A stretch of DNA of 64,000 nt from contig NZ_QREV01000006.1 in NCBI RefSeq assembly GCF_003363715.1, forward strand, positions 62,001 to 126,000, written 5' to 3'. Positions 8,964 through 17,527 of this stretch are shown here, piece by piece (position 1 is the stretch's first letter; each line of letters starts with the position of its first letter). The notes beneath the pieces were generated by a model. It was not told where the DNA came from. It saw only the letters and a program-made list of their open reading frames with translations, and did no database searches. The position numbers were made by a program, and so were the translations under genes. This stretch comes from Parabacteroides acidifaciens (GTDB lineage Bacteria > Bacteroidota > Bacteroidia > Bacteroidales > Tannerellaceae).

Positions 8964-9050
8964 ACCACAAAAACACAAAATGAAATAAAGCAAAACATAA
9001 AAGTGAAATAGCACAATTATTTAAAGTAAAATACCACAAAAACACAAAAT
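8964..9050. repeat. Pair of 18 bp direct repeats before the second DUF4143 gene
   Basis: ACCACAAAAACACAAAAT occurs exactly at 8964-8981 and 9033-9050. Between them lie further loose copies of GTGAAATA/GTAAAATA-type sequence. The second copy ends 4 bp before the -33 element of the next gene, so this may be an operator. The 307 bp between the TPR gene and 9105 otherwise hold only the OMP remnant. Confidence 0.5.
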
Positions 9051-9053
9051 AGA

Positions 9054-9084
9054 TTGTTATAACCATTATAATTCAGTATCTTTG
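9054..9084 (+). promoter_or_regulatory. Predicted promoter of the second DUF4143 gene
   Basis: TTG at 9054-9056, a 20 bp spacer and TATCTTTGC from 9077 give a good Bacteroidota promoter 20 bp before the ATG at 9105, so the untranslated leader would be very short. Confidence 0.6.
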
Positions 9085-9104
9085 CAAGCACTAAAAATAA
9101 TATT

Positions 9105-10397
9105 ATGAGTTATTTGAACAGAGTATCAGATAAAGTCCTATTAGAACGCTTAGAAGCCTTCGGAGCCGTTCTAATTGAAGGTCCCAAGTGGTGTGGAAAA
9201 ACAACAACCGCCGAACAAGTAGCACGAAGTGTCATTAAAATGCAAGACACAGATATGCGCGATGAATATCTTGCAACAGCAGCATCCAAACCATCGCTTT
9301 TGCTATTAGGAGAGACCCCAAGGTTGATAGATGAATGGCAAGATGCACCAGTACTTTGGGATGCAGTCCGCACAATGGTAGATAAGCGACAAGAGCAAGG
9401 ATTATATATTCTTACAGGTTCTAACGCTGTAAAAAAAGACCAGATTTTTCATTCGGGTAATGGACGCATTTCACGTATGAATATGTTACCGATGAGCCTT
9501 TGGGAATCACAAGAATCCAATGGCAAAATTTCTCTAAAAGAATTGTTTGACAACCCAGAATATGACATAGACGGAATTACATCTGATATGCAAATCGAAG
9601 ATTTGATATATGTTGCTTGTCGTGGAGGGTGGCCAGCAACAGTCAATATAAAGAGCTCAAAAGCAAAACTTCTTGTGGCAAGAAATTATGTTGACACTGT
9701 TTGTCGTGAGGATATTTCACGAGTTGATGGTGTGCAAAGAGATGAAAGATTGGCACGAATGATTCTTAGGGCCTATGCCCGGAATATATCCACTTTAGTA
9801 AAAAACACTTCGTTAATGGCAGATGTAACTTCTTCCGGTGAAGTATCTTGTACTCCACCTACATTTGAAGATTATGTTACAGCTTTTAAACATCTGTTCG
9901 TGATATGTAACATTGAAGCATGGTGTCCCGCCATTAGGAGCAAAACAGCTATACGTAGCGGTCTAAAGCGTTCTTTTATAGACCCATCTATCGCTGTAGC
10001 CTCCTTAGGATTAACCCCGGAAGTTCTTATAACTCAGCTAAAGACTTTTGGATTCATTTTTGAACAGATGTGCGTACGCGACCTTAAAGCTTATACACCT
10101 GATTTTAATAGTCATATCTCTTATTATCGCGACCGTTATAGTCTTGAAGCTGATCTTGTTCTTCATTTGGAAGATGGACGTTATGCATTGATTGAATGCA
10201 AATTAGGAAGTAACGAAATAAAAGAAGGAGCAAACCATTTGCTTGAAATTAAGCGTCTTATTAATGAATTCAACAAACAAGAGAAACAGGTTCCACTTCG
10301 AGAACCCGATCTTCTCATTGTTATAACTGGTGGGAAAATGGCTTACACACGCCCTGATGGAGTTAAGATTATTCCATTAGCTTGTCTTAAAGATTAA
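9105..10397 (+). CDS. AAA ATPase with DUF4143 domain, second copy
   Basis: The 430-residue P-loop protein has Walker A GPKWCGKTTTAEQV near residues 26-39, Walker B LIDEWQDAPVLWD near residues 73-85 and GSNAV as a sensor. The C-terminal half has SYYRDRYSLEADLVL and YALIECKLGS, the D/E-x-K core of the DUF4143 nuclease-like fold. The divergence from the 1999-3348 protein is large, so the two are ancient paralogues or separate acquisitions. The codon use is AT-rich. It stands alone between the OMP remnant and repeat copy A. Role unknown. Confidence 0.85.
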   Translation: MSYLNRVSDKVLLERLEAFGAVLIEGPKWCGKTTTAEQVARSVIKMQDTDMRDEYLATAASKPSLLLLGETPRLIDEWQDAPVLWDAVRTMVDKRQEQGLYILTGSNAVKKDQIFHSGNGRISRMNMLPMSLWESQESNGKISLKELFDNPEYDIDGITSDMQIEDLIYVACRGGWPATVNIKSSKAKLLVARNYVDTVCREDISRVDGVQRDERLARMILRAYARNISTLVKNTSLMADVTSSGEVSCTPPTFEDYVTAFKHLFVICNIEAWCPAIRSKTAIRSGLKRSFIDPSIAVASLGLTPEVLITQLKTFGFIFEQMCVRDLKAYTPDFNSHISYYRDRYSLEADLVLHLEDGRYALIECKLGSNEIKEGANHLLEIKRLINEFNKQEKQVPLREPDLLIVITGGKMAYTRPDGVKIIPLACLKD

Positions 10398-10452
10398 ACA
10401 CATCATCGGAAGAAAGGATGCAAAAGACAACCTTACCATGTCACTCACTTAA

Positions 10453-10969
10453 GGGTACTTATTGTAAAAAACGTATTTTCCAAGATCAGAAGAAGCCCAA
10501 TTCCAAACAAATGTTAACCCGATTTTCAGACGTCAAAAAGGAACTTTTCCGCCTTTTTTGAGTGTTTTCAGCCATTACGACCGTCCTCTTTGCCATTACG
10601 ACCGTGCTAATGTGTAGTGCACTCGGCACCTCGCGAAGATTAGCACGGTCGTAATGGCGATTTGGACGGTCGTAATTGAAAAGTGGACCGTCATAAGGGC
10701 AAAAAAGCACCTGAATTTCCTTGGGATATTTGGAACGCCGTCCGTTTTGTTTTCAAATATTCGATTCTCCGGGAGTTAAGGTTTATCACTTTGCCGGCAT
10801 TTCTACCTTTCGGCAATCAAATTGTACACTTTCCGGAATGGCCCCGGCACCTCATCTCATCCGATGTCAGCCGGAAAGATTAAAACCATGCAAAAAGTCA
10901 ATCCAAAATGGATCAAGATTTCGGACGAAATAGAAAAACAGCCCAAAAAGGGGGTTATTGTAATCTATT
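10453..10969. repeat. Dispersed ~517 bp intergenic repeat, copy A
   Basis: This noncoding stretch is copied at 43268-43785. The core 10571-10793 aligns without gaps to 43386-43608 with about 11 differences in 223 bp by eye; the flanks are looser. It contains four copies of ATTACGACCGT, two direct and two inverted. The inner pair is a perfect 20 bp inverted repeat (10592-10611 and 10639-10658) around a 27 nt loop; an outer pair of 13 bp encloses it. Both ends carry TTATTGTA. No transposase is present. A weak open frame (10683-10883) has differences spread evenly over codon positions, so coding is unlikely. The rest of the 664 bp between genes shows nothing else. Confidence 0.85.
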
Positions 10970-11061
10970 AGGTTTTCAGGACGTTCAAAACTCGAGATAT
11001 TTGAAACAGATTCCTTCTTTTTCCAGAATAATCGTATATTTATCAGCAAAAGCGTGAGCAT

Positions 11062-12015
11062 ATGTATTACAACAAAGCATTCCTGAAATTCCGGTTCCGG
11101 CAATTCGGCAAGATTGTACGGGATATTCCGGTGCCTTATCTGGTGATATTGACCGGGATGGCTGTATTTTTGTTGTGTGGGATCTATGCTTTTATGGACA
11201 ATCTTACAGGAGCGGCAATGACAGGAGGATGTTTTTTGTTACTGATCTGGCTGCTTCATTTACGACGCAACGATTTCCACTTTATCCAACTCGTGGAAGA
11301 AAAACCTCAACAAGTCTTTTTTATGGATTACTGGCTGCTGTCCGTACCCCTTTTTATTCTCGAAATAATACGCGGATATTATTGGGTCGGACTGGGAGTC
11401 TGGATCGGATGTTGGTTGATCAGCCTTCAGGAACAGCCTGTCCGCCGGGTACAAAAAGGTTTTTCGCCGCCACGTTTTATCCCGGAAAAGGCTTTCGAGT
11501 ACAGAACAGGCGTCCGTAAATATGGATGGCTGATGTTAGTTATTTACGGCAGCGCTTACGCCGGGTTGCCTTTGCCTTATGTATCTCTGGTGTCACTTTG
11601 GTTTTTGACCTGCATCATGGCTGAATTTTTCTGCTATTCGGAACCAACCTCCATACTTTGTGCACAGGAGCTGTCGGCCAACCGTTTTCTTCACCGGAAA
11701 TTAAACCTATATATACGGTTATACTTCATTCCGATGATGCCGGTGTGCCTGCTTTACACGCTCCTGCATCCCGCCCATTGGTGGTTGGCAGTGCTGTTCG
11801 TGCTATTGGGGAGCTTGAATATTGCGTTGATGGTTGTGTCCAAATATGCCGCTTATCTACCGAATACCCGGATTACGGGCGGGCAGATCGCTATTTCGAT
11901 CTCCTTGTTCGGCATACTTTTCCCGGTACTGGCTCCTCTGACTTTATTGCTTCTGATAAAAAAATATATCACGGCACGCCGTAATCTAATACAATATCTT
12001 TATGCTTACAATTGA
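11062..12015 (+). CDS. Membrane protein, probable ABC transporter permease subunit
   Basis: A 317-residue polytopic protein with about seven hydrophobic segments (for example VPYLVILTGMAVFLLCGIYAF near residue 29 and AISISLFGILFPVLAPLTLLLLI near the C-terminus). It overlaps the start of an ABC ATPase gene by 14 bp, the usual sign of a two-component transporter. I do not recognise a named permease family. The product probably forms the membrane channel partner of the ATPase. The substrate is unknown. Confidence 0.65.
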   Translation: MYYNKAFLKFRFRQFGKIVRDIPVPYLVILTGMAVFLLCGIYAFMDNLTGAAMTGGCFLLLIWLLHLRRNDFHFIQLVEEKPQQVFFMDYWLLSVPLFILEIIRGYYWVGLGVWIGCWLISLQEQPVRRVQKGFSPPRFIPEKAFEYRTGVRKYGWLMLVIYGSAYAGLPLPYVSLVSLWFLTCIMAEFFCYSEPTSILCAQELSANRFLHRKLNLYIRLYFIPMMPVCLLYTLLHPAHWWLAVLFVLLGSLNIALMVVSKYAAYLPNTRITGGQIAISISLFGILFPVLAPLTLLLLIKKYITARRNLIQYLYAYN

Positions 12016-12691
12016 AAACCTGAAAGTCGGCTATGACAAAGAGAAAGATGTCCTGAAAGGGATCTGTCTCTCGATGGAAACGGGAAAAATTCACGGACTT
12101 GTCGGACTGAACGGTGCAGGCAAAACAACGTTGCTCAATGCGCTTTACTCCTTCATCCGTCCTCAAAGCGGAACCATTCTCTATGACGGTTCACTGCTAA
12201 AAAGAAAGGAGATCGGCTATCTGGAATCGGAGAACTATTTTTACCCCTATATGACCGGTAACGAATATCTGAACCTGTTCCCTTCCGGCGGGACAAATTT
12301 CGATACGGAAAGCTGGCAAAAGCTGCTATCGCTGCCATTAGGTGAAATAACTGAAAACTATTCCACCGGGATGAGAAAAAAGCTTGCCCTGCTTGCCGTG
12401 CTGAAAATGAACAAACCGATTCTGATACTGGACGAACCTTACAATGGCCTCGACCTCGAAAGCGCTCATTTGCTGACTCTCATCTTATCGCGCCTGCGGG
12501 AGAATGGAAAAACAGTGTTTGTCACCTCCCATATTTACGAAACCCTGACAACGGTTTGCGATTATATCCACTACATGAAAGACGGTATAATCGCCAGCAG
12601 CTATCCCAAAGAGCGTTTCGGGGAACTGCAAGAAATACTCCGCACCACCGTGAAGCAACGCGCCGATGGAGCGATCGAACAACTATTATAA
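12002..12691 (+). CDS. ABC transporter ATP-binding protein
   Basis: The 229-residue ATPase has Walker A GLNGAGKTTLL near residue 36, a signature-like YSTGMRKKLALL near residue 122 (degenerate compared with LSGGQ but usual for the exporter subfamily) and Walker B ILILDEPYNGLD near residue 142, followed by the switch His in VFVTSHIYE. It is the energising subunit for the preceding membrane protein. The pair lies directly before the sialic-acid regulator but shares no evident function with it. Confidence 0.88.
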   Translation: MLTIENLKVGYDKEKDVLKGICLSMETGKIHGLVGLNGAGKTTLLNALYSFIRPQSGTILYDGSLLKRKEIGYLESENYFYPYMTGNEYLNLFPSGGTNFDTESWQKLLSLPLGEITENYSTGMRKKLALLAVLKMNKPILILDEPYNGLDLESAHLLTLILSRLRENGKTVFVTSHIYETLTTVCDYIHYMKDGIIASSYPKERFGELQEILRTTVKQRADGAIEQLL

Positions 12692-12789
12692 GTTCACATT
12701 CATATACATTTTTATTTTTACAATCACATATTTGAAAAAATTTTATATACTTTTGTGGAGCATTTTATTATTGTAAAAATCTAACGACC

Positions 12790-14004
12790 ATGAACACAAA
12801 TTTCTTATTGTCTTCCGACAGCAATAACCGGAGTGAGCTTCTTAAAAAGAAGATCATCCACTATTATATTGCCAATGGCGACGCGACTATTGCGGACCTT
12901 GGACGGGAAATGGATTTGAGTGTCCCGACCGTCACCAAGCTGGTTACCGAACTTCAGGAGGACAGCTACATCCTGGACTTCGGGAAGCAAGACACAAACG
13001 GAGGACGAAAGCCCAATATTTATGGTCTTAATCCCGCATCGGGCTATTTCGTGGGAGTAGATATGCTCAAAGACAAGCTCAATATGGCGGCTATCGATTT
13101 CAAAGGGGATAAAGTCCAATTGGAGGAAAACGTCCCGTACGAGCTGAAAAACACGCCAGCCTCGTTCGATGAGTTTTGCCGGATTATTGAAGATTTCATC
13201 GTGTCTTTGCCGATCGAACGGAATAAAATATTGGCTGTCGGAGTCAATATCTCCGGCCGCGTGAATCCGGTATCGGGCTACAGCTACAGCATCTTCTATT
13301 TTGATGAAAAACCACTTGCGCAAATACTGGAAGAGCGGTTGCAGGCAAAAGTATTCATCGAGAACGACAGCCGTGCCATGACATACGGCGAATATATGAA
13401 AGGCGTCGTACAGGGAGAAAAAAATATCCTGTTCATCAATATGGCCTGGGGCTTGGGCCTCGGCATTATTGTAGACGGGAATCTCTATTACGGCAGGTCC
13501 GGATTTTCAGGAGAGTTCGGGCACTTCTGCATGTTCGACAACGAGGTGTTGTGCCATTGCGGCAAAAAAGGCTGTCTCGAGACGGAAGCATCCGGCTCGG
13601 CTTTCCACCGTATCTTGACGGAACGACACCGGGAGGGCAGCAATACGATCCTTGCCGGTAAATTGGACAGCGGGAAAGAGATTTCGCTCGGCGACCTGCT
13701 GGAAGCTGTCCGGAAAGAAGATGTGCTTTGCATCGAGATACTGGAACAGATGGGGTTCAATTTAGGGAAAGGCATTGCCGGACTGATGAATCTCTTCAAT
13801 CCCGAATTAGTCATATTAGGCGGGACACTCTCACTGGCGGGCGAATACATCAGCCTCCCGATCAAAAGTGCTATCCGCAAATATTCGCTTAACCTGGTCA
13901 ACCAGGATACGGAAATCAAAATCTCCCGTTTGGGAGAGCGGGCGGGTGCAATCGGAGCCTGTCTTCTGTCAAGGAGCAAGCTGCTCGGCATGATACGTTA
14001 TTAA
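12790..14004 (+). CDS. ROK-family transcriptional regulator, probable sialic-acid locus repressor
   Basis: The 404-residue protein has an N-terminal winged HTH (about residues 18-70, ATIADLGREMDLSVPTVTKLV) fused to a ROK sugar-kinase-like domain. The zinc site motif CHCGKKGCLE lies near residue 255 and phosphate-binding glycines in FINMAWGLGLG and AGAIGACLLS. Family members of this size (NagC/XylR type) are repressors released by an amino sugar or its phosphate. Position just before nanA suggests control of the nan genes; the palindrome at 14043-14070 is a candidate operator. The HTH separates it from plain ROK kinases such as RokA, though residual kinase activity cannot be excluded. Confidence 0.82.
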   Translation: MNTNFLLSSDSNNRSELLKKKIIHYYIANGDATIADLGREMDLSVPTVTKLVTELQEDSYILDFGKQDTNGGRKPNIYGLNPASGYFVGVDMLKDKLNMAAIDFKGDKVQLEENVPYELKNTPASFDEFCRIIEDFIVSLPIERNKILAVGVNISGRVNPVSGYSYSIFYFDEKPLAQILEERLQAKVFIENDSRAMTYGEYMKGVVQGEKNILFINMAWGLGLGIIVDGNLYYGRSGFSGEFGHFCMFDNEVLCHCGKKGCLETEASGSAFHRILTERHREGSNTILAGKLDSGKEISLGDLLEAVRKEDVLCIEILEQMGFNLGKGIAGLMNLFNPELVILGGTLSLAGEYISLPIKSAIRKYSLNLVNQDTEIKISRLGERAGAIGACLLSRSKLLGMIRY

Positions 14005-14042
14005 CAGAACTCGCTATTCTTTAGACCATTATTTGTAATATT

Positions 14043-14086
14043 ATTTTAATATCAAGCTTGTTATTAAAATATTTTATTTATATTTG
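14043..14086 (+). promoter_or_regulatory. nan operon promoter with 28 bp palindromic operator candidate
   Basis: ATTTTAATA (14043-14051) and TATTAAAAT (14062-14070) form a perfect inverted repeat around a 10 bp centre containing AAGCTT. The -7 box TATATTTG is at 14079-14086 and CTTG at 14057-14060 can serve as -33 with an 18 bp spacer, so the palindrome covers the -33 element. That is where a repressor would block RNA polymerase. The ROK regulator encoded just upstream is the likely ligand. Confidence 0.55.
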
Positions 14087-14136
14087 CCAAGTATTTAAAG
14101 ATACCAGGTAATAAAACACATTAAACAACGCAAGTA

Positions 14137-15054
14137 ATGGAAAAGATTAAAGGCTTAATTGATGCACCTTTCACCCCGTTCTACGAAAACGGGGAGGTAA
14201 ACTACGAACCCATAGAAGCTTACGCCGGACTTCTTGTCAAAAACGGTTTAAAAGGAGTGTTTATCAACGGTTCTTCCGGCGAAGGCTATATGCTGACCGA
14301 CGAAGAACGCATGAAACTGGCCGAGAGATGGGTGGCTGTGGCCCCCGCAGGTTTTAAGGTCATCGTGCATGTCGGAAGTACTTGTGTCAAATCGAGCCGT
14401 AAGCTTGCCGCCCATGCCGGGAAGATCGGCGCCTGGGGAATCGGGGCAATGGCCTCTCCTTTTCCAAAGGTAAACCGGATAGAAGAGCTTGTCAAATATT
14501 GCGAGGAGATCGCATCCGGCGCTCCCGGACTTCCTTTCTATTACTATCATATCCCGGCTTTCAACGGGGCTTTCCTGCCGATGGTCGAACTGCTGAAAGC
14601 GGTGGACGGGCGCATCCCGAACTTTGCCGGGATCAAATATACATACGAAAGCCTGTACGAATACAACCAATGCCGCCTCTACAAAGACGGTAAATTCGAT
14701 ATGCTTCACGGCCAGGACGAAACAATCCTTCCCTGCTTAGCAATGGGCGGCGCCCAGGGCGGCATCGGAGGAACAACCAACTACAACGGCAAGGAGCTGA
14801 CCGGAATACTCGAAGCTTGGGCTGCCGGAGACCTGGAAACGGCCCGCGAACGCCAGAACTTCTCACAGGAAGTCATCAACGTGATCTGCCACTACCGCGG
14901 AAACATCGTCGGAGGAAAACGGATCATGAAACTGATCGGGCTCGACTTAGGTAAGAACCGCACGCCGTTCCAGAACATGACGGATGCGGAAGAGGCTGCC
15001 ATGAAAGCGGAACTGGAAGCAATCGGCTTCTTCGACAGATGCAATAAGTTCTAA
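14137..15054 (+). CDS. nanA: N-acetylneuraminate lyase
   Basis: Class I aldolase that splits N-acetylneuraminate into pyruvate and N-acetylmannosamine. The 305-residue protein has the pyruvate-binding GSSGEGY near residue 46, the active-site Tyr in FYYYHIPAF near residue 137, the Schiff-base Lys in GIKYTYE near residue 167 and the substrate loop GGIGGTTNYN near residue 208. Length is normal. It is the first enzyme gene after the putative operator and is followed after 14 bp by the epimerase gene. The reaction is cytoplasmic and feeds the epimerase. Confidence 0.93.
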   Translation: MEKIKGLIDAPFTPFYENGEVNYEPIEAYAGLLVKNGLKGVFINGSSGEGYMLTDEERMKLAERWVAVAPAGFKVIVHVGSTCVKSSRKLAAHAGKIGAWGIGAMASPFPKVNRIEELVKYCEEIASGAPGLPFYYYHIPAFNGAFLPMVELLKAVDGRIPNFAGIKYTYESLYEYNQCRLYKDGKFDMLHGQDETILPCLAMGGAQGGIGGTTNYNGKELTGILEAWAAGDLETARERQNFSQEVINVICHYRGNIVGGKRIMKLIGLDLGKNRTPFQNMTDAEEAAMKAELEAIGFFDRCNKF

Positions 15055-15068
15055 AAAAACAAAACGCC

Positions 15069-16265
15069 ATGAATGACATCGCACACCCGTCCGAATACTT
15101 AGGGTATTGGGGCGAAAAATACAAACAAGATCTACTGACCGACATTCTGCCTTTCTGGCTGAAATATGGGTTAGACAAAGAGAACGGAGGCTATTTCACT
15201 TGCCTGGACCGCGACGGTTCGCTATTAGACACGAATAAATCGGTCTGGTTCCAGGGGCGATTTGCCTTTATACTCGCTTATGCTTACAATCATCTCGAAA
15301 AACGCGCCGAATGGTTGAATGCCTGCAAAAGCGGTATCGACTTTATCGAAAAACACTGTTTCGATACGGACGGACGCATGTTTTACGAAGTAACGAAAAT
15401 AGGAACTCCCGTACGTAAACGCCGATATGTATTTTCTGAAACATTTGCCGCCATCGCCATGGCCCAGTATTCGATCGCTTCGGGCGACAAGAGCTATGCC
15501 GAAAAAGCGGTCAAATTGTTCAACCAAATTCTCTATTACAAGAACACACCCGGGGCATTAGAGCCTAAATTTCGAGAAGGATTCGTTGCAAAAGGTCATT
15601 CCTTTTGCATGATCCTGATCGACACTGCCGCCCGCATCCGCGAAGCGGTCAATGATCCTGTACTGACCTGCCAGATTGACGAATCGATAGCCGAACTGCA
15701 ACGCGATTTCATGAAACCAGAGTTTAAAGCGATCTTAGAGACTGTCGGACCGGACGGCGAGTTTATCGACTCGATACCGGGCCGGACCATCAATCCGGGA
15801 CATTCCATCGAAACAGCCTGGTTCATTCTCGAAGAGGCCAAACACCGCAATTGGGACCCGAAGCTGAAACAGATGGGGTTGACCATCCTCGATTGGTCCT
15901 GGAAGTGGGGCTGGGATGAAAAGTATGGCGGGATCACCTATTTCAGGGATTGTAAAAACCGCCCGCAACAGGAATACTGGCACGATATGAAGTTCTGGTG
16001 GCCGCAATGCGAAGCCATCATTGCCACGCTGTATGCGTATGAGGCGACCGGCGACCCGAAATACCTGAAGATGCACCGGCAGATCAACGAATATACCTAC
16101 GCTCGTTTTCCTGACAAGGAATACGGCGAATGGTTCGGCTATTTCCATTATGACGGAACACTCTCACAGCCTGCAAAGGGGAACATGTATAAAGGACCGT
16201 TCCACATCCCCCGGATGCTTCTGAAATGTCATCTGTTATGTAAGGAAATACTGCCCGGGCTATGA
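15069..16265 (+). CDS. N-acylglucosamine 2-epimerase (AGE family)
   Basis: Converts N-acetylmannosamine to N-acetylglucosamine, the step after nanA in the Bacteroidota route. The 398-residue (alpha/alpha)6-barrel protein has the conserved histidines in GHSFCM, NPGHSIETAW and EYWHDMKFWWPQCE, plus RKRRYVFSETFAAIA. This differs from the NanE epimerase of enterobacteria, which is a TIM barrel. The stop overlaps the start of the transporter gene by 4 bp, giving translational coupling. Confidence 0.9.
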   Translation: MNDIAHPSEYLGYWGEKYKQDLLTDILPFWLKYGLDKENGGYFTCLDRDGSLLDTNKSVWFQGRFAFILAYAYNHLEKRAEWLNACKSGIDFIEKHCFDTDGRMFYEVTKIGTPVRKRRYVFSETFAAIAMAQYSIASGDKSYAEKAVKLFNQILYYKNTPGALEPKFREGFVAKGHSFCMILIDTAARIREAVNDPVLTCQIDESIAELQRDFMKPEFKAILETVGPDGEFIDSIPGRTINPGHSIETAWFILEEAKHRNWDPKLKQMGLTILDWSWKWGWDEKYGGITYFRDCKNRPQQEYWHDMKFWWPQCEAIIATLYAYEATGDPKYLKMHRQINEYTYARFPDKEYGEWFGYFHYDGTLSQPAKGNMYKGPFHIPRMLLKCHLLCKEILPGL

Positions 16266-17512
16266 TGAACAATAAGAAATACTATCCCTGGATAGTCGTC
16301 GCCTTGCTTTGGGGCGTAGCTTTGTTAAACTACATGGACAGACAGATGCTTTCGACCATGAAGTCTGCCATGATGATCGATATTACCGAACTTGAATCCG
16401 CCACCAACTTCGGCCGCCTGATGGCTGTATTCCTCTGGATTTACGGCCTGATGAGCCCGGTAGCCGGCATGATCGCCGACCGGGTGAACCGGAAGTGGCT
16501 GATCGTAGGCAGTCTCTTTGTCTGGTCATTCGTGACATTGATGATGGGCTATTCGACTGACTTCAACCAGATTTATATCCTCCGGGCCATTATGGGAGTC
16601 AGCGAAGCCTTGTATATCCCTGCCGGACTTTCCCTGATAACGGATTACCACCAGGAGAAAACCCGCTCGCTTGCGGTCGGCGTCCATATGACCGGCCTCT
16701 ACACCGGACAGGCGTTGGGCGGCTTCGGGGCGACAATCGCCGGGGCATACAGCTGGGAGACAACTTTCCACTGGTTCGGGATCATCGGGATTGCGTACAG
16801 CCTGGTGCTGATTCTTTTCCTCAGAGATAAAAAAGACCATACGATTGTCAAGCCGCTTGCTTCGGCTCCCGGACCGAAAGAGAATCCGGTGGCGGCTGCG
16901 ATAAAAGGAATGGGAATGTTATTCGTGAACATCTCTTTCTGGATTATCCTGCTCTATTTCGCCACGTCGAGCCTGCCGGGTTGGGCAACTAAGAACTGGC
17001 TGCCGACGCTGTTCTCGGAAAACCTGTCCATCGATATGTCGGAGGCAGGGCCGCTATCGACTTTCACCATCGCGATCTCTTCCTTTATCGGGGTGATTGC
17101 GGGCGGTATATTATCTGATAAATGGATACAACGAAACGTCCGGGGCCGTATTTATACCGGTTCCATCGGACTCGCGCTGACTATTCCCGCGCTTCTGCTC
17201 TTAGGGTTCGGCAATAGCTTTGCGATGATTATCGGCGGCGGACTTTGTTTCGGTATCGGGTTCGGCATATTCGACGCCAACAACATGCCGATCCTTTGCC
17301 AGTTCGTATCGCCACGCTACCGGGCTACGGCTTACGGGATTATGAATATGACAGGGGTGTTTGCCGGAGCGTTCATCACGAAACTATTAGGCGAATCGAC
17401 GGATGCCGGAAACCTGGGACACGATTTCGCCATGATGGCGGGTCTGGTCTTTGCCGCTTTAGTCGTGGAAGTAATCTTCCTGCGACCGAAAACAATCAAT
17501 ATGAACGATTAA
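16262..17512 (+). CDS. MFS transporter, probable sialic-acid permease (NanT-like)
   Basis: The 416-residue protein has about twelve membrane helices and the MFS loop motif GMIADRVNRKW between helices 2 and 3. The start LNYMDRQMLSTM is that of the anion:cation symporter branch (NanT/ExuT-like). Between a catabolic epimerase and a sialidase gene, the natural cargo is N-acetylneuraminate crossing the inner membrane. A second ATG at 16265 is an alternative start. Confidence 0.85.
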   Translation: MMNNKKYYPWIVVALLWGVALLNYMDRQMLSTMKSAMMIDITELESATNFGRLMAVFLWIYGLMSPVAGMIADRVNRKWLIVGSLFVWSFVTLMMGYSTDFNQIYILRAIMGVSEALYIPAGLSLITDYHQEKTRSLAVGVHMTGLYTGQALGGFGATIAGAYSWETTFHWFGIIGIAYSLVLILFLRDKKDHTIVKPLASAPGPKENPVAAAIKGMGMLFVNISFWIILLYFATSSLPGWATKNWLPTLFSENLSIDMSEAGPLSTFTIAISSFIGVIAGGILSDKWIQRNVRGRIYTGSIGLALTIPALLLLGFGNSFAMIIGGGLCFGIGFGIFDANNMPILCQFVSPRYRATAYGIMNMTGVFAGAFITKLLGESTDAGNLGHDFAMMAGLVFAALVVEVIFLRPKTINMND

Positions 17513-17527
17513 TAATAAAAAAACATC

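Noticed and set aside
10683-10883. Open frame in repeat copy A, with a partner frame 43477-43698 in copy B, encoding similar peptides
   Set aside because: Differences between the copies fall about equally on the three codon positions and change many residues. The starts are GTG and TTG at different places, and copy A has a stop in the upstream part of the copy B frame. Similarity is explained by the DNA repeat.
12748-12755. TACTTTTG box before the ROK gene as a full promoter
   Set aside because: It fits the -7 consensus, but the only TTTG upstream is 13 bp away, too close for a -33 element, so I did not list it as a promoter.
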